Shown here: positions 1 through 4,256 of the stretch, one piece after another | Position numbering within the stretch: position 1 is the first letter of the stretch | Layout of the letters: every line of letters starts with the position of its first letter | Origin: JBLHGU01 sp047615875 | GTDB taxonomy: Bacteria > Pseudomonadota > Gammaproteobacteria > Arenicellales > CAJQKF01 | Direction of reading: 5' to 3' | Length of the DNA stretch: 5,700 bases | Assembly: GCA_047615875.1 (NCBI GenBank) | Contig: JBLHGU010000294.1 | Coordinates: 1-5,700 of the forward strand | Notes under the pieces: model-generated | Databases searched by the model: none | Told to the model about the DNA's origin: nothing | Seen by the model: only the letters and a program-made list of their open reading frames with translations | Translations under genes and position numbers: made by a program

Positions 1-762
1 GACCATCTGGAAGCACATGTTCAGGTCGAAACCAACAAACCGGTGTCCCTGAACAGATACCTTAAACCGCATCTGATGCTTTGGGCGGGTATACAGTGGT
101 TTGGCTGGAAAGGCGGCGTTGCGGCTTTGAACCAGTGCCATGTCGGAGCATTCCTGCGCTCGACACCCGAAACCACACATCCTGATATTCAGTTTCATTT
201 TTTCCCGATCCTCTTTGGCCCGAACTGGATTCCCGATCCGGCCAAAAATGGCTACCGATTGGGTGCTGGTCCAATGCGACCTGAAAGCAGGGGCACGGTG
301 CGGCTAGCCTCCGCCGACCCCAGTGACGCGCCGCTGATTGACCCCAATTATTTGGCGACCGAAAAGGATTGGTTCGTCATGCGCGAAGGTCTGAAGCTAG
401 GGCGTGAATTGTTGGCGCAGTCCGCGTTTAAATCATTTCACCAACGTGAAGACTTACCTGGCGCACATGTCCAGACGGATGCAGATTGGAATGAATTCAT
501 CCGTGAAGATGCATCTTCGGCCTATCACGCCTGCGGCACAGCTCGGATGGGATCCGACAGCGACAATCGCGCAGTTGTCGATCTCGATCTGAAATTTCGA
601 GGTATTGACGGGCTGCGAGTGGTCGATGCCTCGGTGATCCCGGCGGTGCCAAGCGCCAATATCAATGCCTGCGTTTTCATGATTGCCGAAAAGGCCGCCG
701 ACAAAATTTTGGGCCACGACCCCTTACCGCCTCAAGTGGTACCTTACCACCGTGCCGTTTAA
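1..762 (+). CDS. GMC-family FAD-dependent oxidoreductase (choline/alcohol dehydrogenase-like), C-terminal half, 5' truncated by window
   Basis: This is the C-terminal 253 residues of a glucose-methanol-choline family flavoenzyme, which oxidises alcohols to aldehydes with FAD. The frame is open from the first base, beginning DHLEAHVQ, which matches the NLQDHLE segment of choline dehydrogenases, so roughly half of a usual 530-560 residue protein is visible. Counting the first codon as residue 1, the substrate domain has an N-Q-C-H-V-G-A-F-L-R-S stretch, then MRPESRG near residue 92, a well-known GMC signature. The catalytic C-terminal part follows: AYHACGT with the active-site His at codon 526-528, LRVVDASVIP at residues 205-214 (the FAD-contacting strand), and SANINA with the second catalytic position (Asn) at codon 658-660 or 664-666. 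The end, IAEKAADKILG, is typical. Nothing is broken in the visible part. The specific substrate is unknown; similarity to BetA-type enzymes suggests choline, an amino alcohol or a related alcohol. A cupin gene follows after 13 bp, suggesting an operon. Confidence 0.93.
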   Translation, partial: DHLEAHVQVETNKPVSLNRYLKPHLMLWAGIQWFGWKGGVAALNQCHVGAFLRSTPETTHPDIQFHFFPILFGPNWIPDPAKNGYRLGAGPMRPESRGTVRLASADPSDAPLIDPNYLATEKDWFVMREGLKLGRELLAQSAFKSFHQREDLPGAHVQTDADWNEFIREDASSAYHACGTARMGSDSDNRAVVDLDLKFRGIDGLRVVDASVIPAVPSANINACVFMIAEKAADKILGHDPLPPQVVPYHRAV

Positions 763-775
763 TTAGGATAAAGAC

Positions 776-1126
776 ATGAGACTGAACGAACGACTCCTCG
801 ACTCCGCTCTGTTCAAGCGCTGCAAGGGAACCGACGACACCAAGCGCAAGATCAGCAGTTGGGAGATATGGGAATGTGCCGACCCTGGCTTTAACTATGA
901 CTACGACCGCACTGTGACCATGTATGTTCACGAGGGCGAGGCGGTATTGACATTTTCGAACGGTGAAACCGTCGATCTGCAACCCGGTGACATGCTGACG
1001 ATCCAAGCTGGCGCGCGTGCGGATTGGGTCATCTTAGAGCCCATTCGCAACAGTTATATGTATCACGACACGTTTATGTCGGCCGCGAACAGTGAAGCAG
1101 CAAGGCAAATAACTCGAGAAAAGTAA
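776..1126 (+). CDS. small single-domain cupin protein (DUF861/EutQ-like Cupin_3 type)
   Basis: This 116-residue protein is essentially one cupin beta-barrel. The core runs from about residue 28 (SSWEIWECADPGF) to 98. It includes the acidic/aromatic strand YDYDRTVTMYVHEGEAVLTF at residues 41-60, the turn NGETVDLQPGD at 62-72 and the strand DMLTIQAGARADWVILEP. The conserved tail R-N-S-Y-M-Y follows at residues 91-96. GETVDLQPGDML-x-I-x-AG is typical of the Cupin_3/DUF861 group, which includes ethanolamine-utilisation EutQ-like and ureidoglycine-type cupins. The HxH metal pair of classical cupin motif 1 is absent, as is common in this group, so metal binding is uncertain. There is no signal peptide or membrane segment, so it is probably cytosolic. 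The ATG is preceded by AGGATAA (764-770), a good ribosome site, and lies 13 bp after the dehydrogenase stop, implying co-transcription. The function is unknown; such cupins often accompany catabolic oxidoreductases as accessory or sensing proteins. Confidence 0.88.
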   Translation: MRLNERLLDSALFKRCKGTDDTKRKISSWEIWECADPGFNYDYDRTVTMYVHEGEAVLTFSNGETVDLQPGDMLTIQAGARADWVILEPIRNSYMYHDTFMSAANSEAARQITREK

Positions 1127-1404
1127 GGCGTAAATTCTTAGCCGAGCAATCCCTGGTCCGTGCTTCTAACACCTGGTGTGTACTATGACTAGTCGATTTT
1201 TCACGCTCATGTTAACGGCCGCTTTAATTAAGGGTTGTCAGATGCCTGCCCACATAGCAATGCACTCGCAAAATGGCAAGAAGATCAAGCGGCAGGCGTC
1301 GGACAGGCCACCAGGGACGAAACCGCGGGGCGCGCAGCCAAGGTAGTCCAAAGTGCCGGGGTGGGCATTGTCAAGTTAGTAGATGAGACACAAATACTGT
1401 AGTC
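1127..1404. other. interval without an assignable gene between cupin and IS6 remnant
   Basis: No gene with a start, ribosome site and recognisable family is visible here. A + strand frame stays open from 1232 to a TAG at 1400-1402 (56 codons) and reads as protein-like: it includes ALAKWQEDQAAGVGQATRDE and then AGRAAKVVQSAGVGIVKLVD. It has no good start codon and I do not recognise its family, so it may be a remnant of a lost gene. The expected N-terminal helix-turn-helix part of an IS6 transposase and a left terminal repeat were looked for and not found. The short dyads ACACC-T-GGTGT (1169-1179) and GACTAGTC followed by ATTTTT (1187-1199) are too weak to call terminators. Confidence 0.5.
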
Positions 1405-1885
1405 TGAACTGATGAGGTGATCATCAAGATCAAAGGTAAACTACATCATCTGTGGCGCGCCGTTGACCAGGATGGTGACACCCGGGATATTTTGGTTCAA
1501 AGCCGAAAGAACAAAAAAGGCAGCGGAAAAGTTTTTCCGCAAGTTGCTCAAAGGGTTAAAGTATTCGCCCAACAAAAAAGTGACTGATAAGTTGAAAATC
1601 TATGGTGCTGCTCATAGAGAGATGAGACTGTCAGCTGTGCATGAGACAGGCCAGTACCAAAACAATCGGGCTGAAAATTCACACCAACGAACACGTCAAC
1701 AAGAACGGCAAATGCGACGATTCAAATCAGCGGGGCACGCTCAACGATGTATCTCTGTTCACGGAGCAATTAATAATCTCTCGCGCCAAGACCGCCATCT
1801 CTTATCAGCTAGTTCCTGTCGTACATTAAGCGATATTGGTTTTGATGAGTTAAATAAGGTTAGTAGATTGGTTCGTGTAAATTGA
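1405..1885 (+). pseudogene. IS6-family (IS26-like) transposase remnant, N-terminally truncated and frameshifted
   Basis: This is a decayed DDE transposase of the IS6 family. From 1411 the frame reads DEVIIKIKGKLHHLWRAVDQ, then DGDTRDILVQSRKNKK, the catalytic-core start of this family. At the A6 run 1513-1518 the reading must move by one base into the frame that continues KAAEKFFRKLLKGLKYSPNK, VTDKLKIYGAAHREM, ETGQYQNNRAENSHQRTRQQ and FKSAGHAQRCISVHGAINNL, ending at TGA 1883-1885. All three DDE candidates survive: Asp 1411-1413, Asp 1586-1588 in VTDKL and Glu 1673-1675 in RAENSHQ. TGA at 1405-1407 lies where the family has a conserved Trp just before the first Asp region, so it may be a TGG-to-TGA change. 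The N-terminal 70 or so residues, with the DNA-binding part, are absent. The stop, frameshift and truncation make it inactive. Only about two-thirds of the protein is left, and family identity rests on several diagnostic motifs. Confidence 0.9.
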
Positions 1886-1895
1886 GCTAAGGGAT

Positions 1896-1909
1896 CTATT
1901 TGTCGAACC
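1896..1909 (+). repeat. possible degenerate right terminal repeat of the IS6 remnant
   Basis: The stretch CTATTTGTCGAACC resembles the inner-to-outer end of IS6-family right repeats, which commonly end TTTGCAACAGAACC. It lies about 10-25 bp after the transposase stop and just before the point where sulfatase homology starts, which is where the element should end. It differs by at least two missing bases, and no left partner was found. This is an inference. Confidence 0.25.
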
Positions 1910-1933
1910 TTCGAGGTAACATTTGACTTTCAT

Positions 1934-2347
1934 ATGGTTAAGTTGACAGAGTCCGTTGATATCATGCCAACGATTCTTGATGTTCTGAATATTGACATCC
2001 CGGCTCAATGTGATGGAAGGTCTATTCTGCCGTTTTGCCGAAATCAAGAACCTAATGACTGGAGAGAAGAATATCATACAGAGTTTGATCTAAGGTCCCC
2101 TTATGATGGGAAATTCGCTCGTCCTTTAGGGTTAGAGGTTAAACATTGTATGGTGAATATTATTTATGGTGAGCGCTATAAATGCGTCCATTTTACGACC
2201 CTGCCAGCCGCATTGTTTGGTCTGAAAAATGACCCAAACGAATTTACTAACTTAGCCGATGACCCCGCCTATCAAGATATAAAATATAAAATGGTTCATG
2301 ATGAACCAGGACTGACTGGCACCTCAGCTCAGAAGGAAAAGTCATAA
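1934..2347 (+). pseudogene. sulfatase / phosphonate monoester hydrolase-type enzyme, C-terminal fragment only
   Basis: Only the last ~137 residues of an alkaline-phosphatase-superfamily sulfatase remain. LTESVDIMPTILDVLNIDIP, then QCDGRSILPF and DWREEYHTEFDLRSP, are the conserved segments that follow the metal-binding half in arylsulfatases and phosphonate monoester hydrolases. YKCVHFTTLPAALFGLKNDP and NEFTNLADDPAY form the usual C-terminal signature. The complete enzyme is about 500 residues, so the formylglycine nucleophile motif (C/S-x-P-x-R) and most metal ligands are missing and the product cannot be catalytic. No ribosome site precedes the nominal ATG, and the same frame runs back without a stop to the transposase TGA at 1885, so the ATG is not a meaningful start. 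Homology begins about 45 bp after that stop, consistent with truncation by the insertion element or a later deletion. The reading frame inside the fragment is still intact, suggesting the loss is fairly recent. Confidence 0.85.
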
Positions 2348-2397
2348 GCGGTATGCGAGCAACAATAGGCTAAGGGTCGGGTTGTAAGTTCCTCAAG

Positions 2398-2416
2398 TGC
2401 ACCAAAAGTAGGTGCT
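2398..2416. promoter_or_regulatory. NtrC-like dyad TGCACC-N7-GGTGCT (weak)
   Basis: The half-sites TGCACC (2398-2403) and GGTGCT (2411-2416) are those of NtrC enhancer sites such as the glnA site 1 type, but the spacer here is 7 bp where known sites have 5. It lies about 390 bp upstream of the predicted sigma-54 transcription start, far but possible for an enhancer. The alternative is a chance dyad; the stem is too short and lacks a T-run to be a terminator. Confidence 0.22.
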
Positions 2417-2632
2417 TTAGGCAAAGATGCTGGCCGTTACGAAAGTGGACCTATAGGTAGTCTCGTCACTTAATTGGAGATGCCGACACCGTGGTCAGAG
2501 GGGGAAGGCCGCTGTCATTGAGCCACGCAGAAAACCAGGGAATGGCGCTCCGCCCTCGAACGAAATTCGGCTACCACACACTGGATTTCTCCTTGTAATC
2601 ATACGCGGTGATCCGAAACTTTGAATTAAATG

Positions 2633-2652
2633 TGATGCGGTATTGCGCATTA
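2633..2652. repeat. imperfect inverted repeat TGATGCG-N6-CGCATTA
   Basis: The perfect core is ATGCG (2635-2639), spacer GTATTG, CGCAT (2646-2650). Extending outward gives TGATGCG against CGCATTA, 6 of 7 pairs. It directly abuts the TGATG-N8-CATCA dyad on its right and shares its outer TGATG half-site, so it may be a second, divergent binding site of the same regulator. It lies about 155 bp upstream of the predicted transcription start. Confidence 0.4.
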
Positions 2653-2670
2653 TGATGTATTTTTGCATCA
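2653..2670. promoter_or_regulatory. candidate activator site, dyad TGATG-N8-CATCA (copy 1, upstream)
   Basis: The perfect 5-bp arms TGATG (2653-2657) and CATCA (2666-2670) are separated by the AT-rich spacer TATTTTTG. The same dyad with the same 8-bp spacer recurs at 2812-2829. Its centre lies about 134 bp upstream of the predicted sigma-54 start, in the usual range for an enhancer bound by a sigma-54 activator. The identity of the regulator is unknown. Confidence 0.5.
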
Positions 2671-2768
2671 CTGGATAAGGCCGCCAACAGACCTGCCTCT
2701 TATCTGTCAAAGTAATATTACGAATGATTTCAATTAGATATATAGTTATTTTGTGATTTATCATAGAA

Positions 2769-2784
2769 TTGGCACGGAACTTGT
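2769..2784 (+). promoter_or_regulatory. sigma-54 (RpoN) promoter, -24/-12 elements
   Basis: TTGGCACG-GAAC-TTGT matches the RpoN consensus TTGGCACG-N4-TTGC in 11 of 12 fixed positions. The invariant GG (2771-2772) and the G of the -12 element (2783) have the required spacing; the one deviation is T for C at 2784. It is in the correct orientation upstream of the glutamine-synthetase-like genes, with predicted transcription start near 2796 and a leader of about 80 nt. Sigma-54 promoters need an ATP-dependent enhancer-binding activator, so the tandem ligase genes are likely induced by nitrogen status or by a substrate rather than constitutive. Confidence 0.8.
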
Positions 2785-2811
2785 TTGATTTAAAAGTAAC
2801 GCGTGATCAAT

Positions 2812-2829
2812 TGATGCAAATAATCATCA
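2812..2829. promoter_or_regulatory. candidate operator, dyad TGATG-N8-CATCA (copy 2, downstream of promoter)
   Basis: TGATG (2812-2816) and CATCA (2825-2829) flank the spacer CAAATAAT, the same architecture as 2653-2670. Its left arm overlaps the 10-bp palindrome ATCAATTGAT (2806-2815). The centre is about 25 bp downstream of the predicted transcription start, a position expected for a repressing or loop-forming site. Centre-to-centre distance to copy 1 is 159 bp, close to 15 helical turns, so both would face the same side of B-DNA. Confidence 0.45.
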
Positions 2830-2868
2830 CAATTGTAAAATCGCGAGACATTATATAAAACAGTATCC

Positions 2869-2880
2869 GGGGGGAGCTTG
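2869..2880 (+). promoter_or_regulatory. ribosome binding site and TTG start of the first ligase gene
   Basis: GGGGGGAG (2868-2875 region) is followed after only two bases by TTG at 2878. No ATG, GTG or other TTG exists in frame between the upstream stop at 2836-2838 and this codon, and the next in-frame Met (codon 37) lies inside conserved sequence. TTG 2878 is therefore the most plausible start, but the spacing is unusually tight and translation may be inefficient. Confidence 0.5.
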
Positions 2881-4236
2881 GGAGCATTTCCGAAACTAAA
2901 AGAAGGTACTTCACTGGGTGATGCCATCAAGGCGCTCGTCGCTGCGGATGTCACTACCGCCCATGTGGGTATCTTTGATCTTATGGGGACCTTTCGCGAA
3001 CGTCGCCTGGGTATCAATGACGTCGCCTCAGTAATGGATGGCGGGGGCACCTTTGTGAACGTTTTGCCCCAATGGGACGCTGGCGAAAATGTTATCGGAT
3101 CGGGCCCTTTCGTGGGTGAATCCGTAGCTGTTGATCCCGAATCAATCCGACCCTATCCCTTTGAAGACAATGCATGTCTGATGATAGCCGACTATACCGG
3201 CCCATCATCCGCGCTGTCACCAAAGCAGTTATTACAACGACAAATAGATAAAGCTGATGGGCTCGGGTTCGGTGTTAGAGCAGCGCTTGAATCCGAATTT
3301 TATGTACTTGAAGAAGATGCCGGCAGCTTACGTGAAAGTGGTTTTGCCTCACTCAAAGCCTTTGCCCAGGATAATCGTTGCTGGGCTGGCGAAAGTGCAG
3401 CAACACACGCGAAATTTGTCTCACAGTTGAGTAGTAATCTCGCCATGGGCGGAGTTGATTTGCTTTCGCTCAGCCTGGAGCTGGGCCCTGGCTGCTTCGA
3501 AGCAACGCTGCGTGATACCAGTCCGATGCACGCTGCCGAGGATCATCTGTTACTGAAAATGTATACCAGGGCTTTCTGTCGCCAACGGGGATTAACCGCG
3601 TCATTTATGGCGCAGCTCGGGCAGGGTTTTCAGGGGCTATCGCAACATCCTCATATTTCGCTATTCGACAAGGCCTCGGGTGACAACCTGTTTGTGGGGC
3701 AGGGAAATGAAGATATGAGCCTCCTGTTCAAGCATTTTATCGCGGGCATGGTGGCTATGATTCCGGACGCAATGGCGCTGACTCATCACACTCCAAACTC
3801 CTATCGTCGCCACGCACCTGGTAACTGGGCGCCAAAATCGGCCTCCTGGGCGCGGCAGAATTATTCGGCGGCGATTCGTGTTGTCACCGCACCTGCGAGT
3901 CATTGTCGTCTTGAGTATCGTCTGCCGGGAGCAGATGCAAACCCATTTCTCAATCTGGCCTACATTCTGGGAGCGGGTTTGTGGGGGATCGAAACGAGAG
4001 CAGAGTTGCCTGATGAATTCACCGGCGGCGGCCCACAGAATGTGCCCAGTGACGAGGCACCATTGCCCCACGATCTTTTTGTTGCTGCACAGCGGCTAGA
4101 TGCCTCCGATACTGCAAAATTAATCTGGGGCGAAACTTTTGTAAAGCATTTTGTCGCCGCAATCCGCAGCGAAGAAGCAACGTTGCGCCGTGAGACCAGC
4201 GCCGCTGAGCGTGCCCGCTACCTCGAAATTGTTTAA
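2878..4236 (+). CDS. glutamine synthetase-family ligase (amine gamma-glutamylation type), first of a tandem pair
   Basis: This 452-residue protein has the glutamine synthetase fold, which couples ATP hydrolysis to amide formation between glutamate and ammonia or an amine. The N-terminal beta-grasp region has HVGIFDLMGTFRERRL at residues 29-44, a form typical of GS-like enzymes rather than housekeeping GlnA. In the catalytic domain, metal-binding ALESEF carries Glu138 and Glu140, and LELGPGCFEATL carries Glu201 and Glu208. SQHPHISLFD has His257 and His259, NSYRRHAPGNWAP at 307-319 and AAIRVV (Arg334) are phosphate and glutamate contacts, and CRLEYR (Glu346, Arg348) is followed by ANPFLNLA. The usual Gln of E-x-G-P-G-Q-x-E is Cys206 here. 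The adenylylation site of GlnA is not evident. Relatives include PuuA (putrescine), methylamine and isopropylamine ligases; the substrate is unknown. The start is TTG, downstream of a sigma-54 promoter. A second GS-like gene follows after 20 bp. Confidence 0.92.
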   Translation: MGAFPKLKEGTSLGDAIKALVAADVTTAHVGIFDLMGTFRERRLGINDVASVMDGGGTFVNVLPQWDAGENVIGSGPFVGESVAVDPESIRPYPFEDNACLMIADYTGPSSALSPKQLLQRQIDKADGLGFGVRAALESEFYVLEEDAGSLRESGFASLKAFAQDNRCWAGESAATHAKFVSQLSSNLAMGGVDLLSLSLELGPGCFEATLRDTSPMHAAEDHLLLKMYTRAFCRQRGLTASFMAQLGQGFQGLSQHPHISLFDKASGDNLFVGQGNEDMSLLFKHFIAGMVAMIPDAMALTHHTPNSYRRHAPGNWAPKSASWARQNYSAAIRVVTAPASHCRLEYRLPGADANPFLNLAYILGAGLWGIETRAELPDEFTGGGPQNVPSDEAPLPHDLFVAAQRLDASDTAKLIWGETFVKHFVAAIRSEEATLRRETSAAERARYLEIV

Positions 4237-4256
4237 CACGTGAGATTTAAATATAT

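Larger units (their letters stand above)
2348..2768. other. gene-free upstream regulatory interval
   Basis: No coding region is supported here on either strand. The longest reverse frame (2495-2764) has no family resemblance and is atypical in composition. The second half, from about 2620, is AT-rich and carries dyads listed separately (TGATG-N8-CATCA and ATGCG-N6-CGCAT). The first half, 2348-2600, holds only the GCACC/GGTGC dyad. It may be remnant DNA from rearrangement around the sulfatase fragment. Confidence 0.5.

Noticed and set aside
677..1006. 109-codon reverse-strand open frame spanning the dehydrogenase/cupin junction
   Set aside because: It is antisense to two well-supported genes and has no recognisable motifs.
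1169..1199. Short dyads after the cupin (ACACC-T-GGTGT; GACTAGTC then ATTTTT) as an intrinsic terminator
   Set aside because: The first has a one-base loop and no T-run; the second has a four-base arm with no loop. Neither would form a stable terminator.
2399..2420. GCACC/GGTGC hairpin followed by TTTAGG as a terminator for the sulfatase fragment
   Set aside because: The stem is only 5 bp and there is no U-tract; a protein-binding dyad is an equally weak but more contextual reading.
2495..2764. 89-codon reverse-strand open frame in the regulatory region
   Set aside because: It overlaps the AT-rich dyad region, has no recognisable domain or ribosome site, and its low-complexity N-terminal part looks like AT-rich non-coding DNA.
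3661..4071. 136-codon reverse-strand open frame
   Set aside because: It lies wholly inside the first ligase gene, whose frame carries conserved GS motifs over this stretch; it is a shadow.
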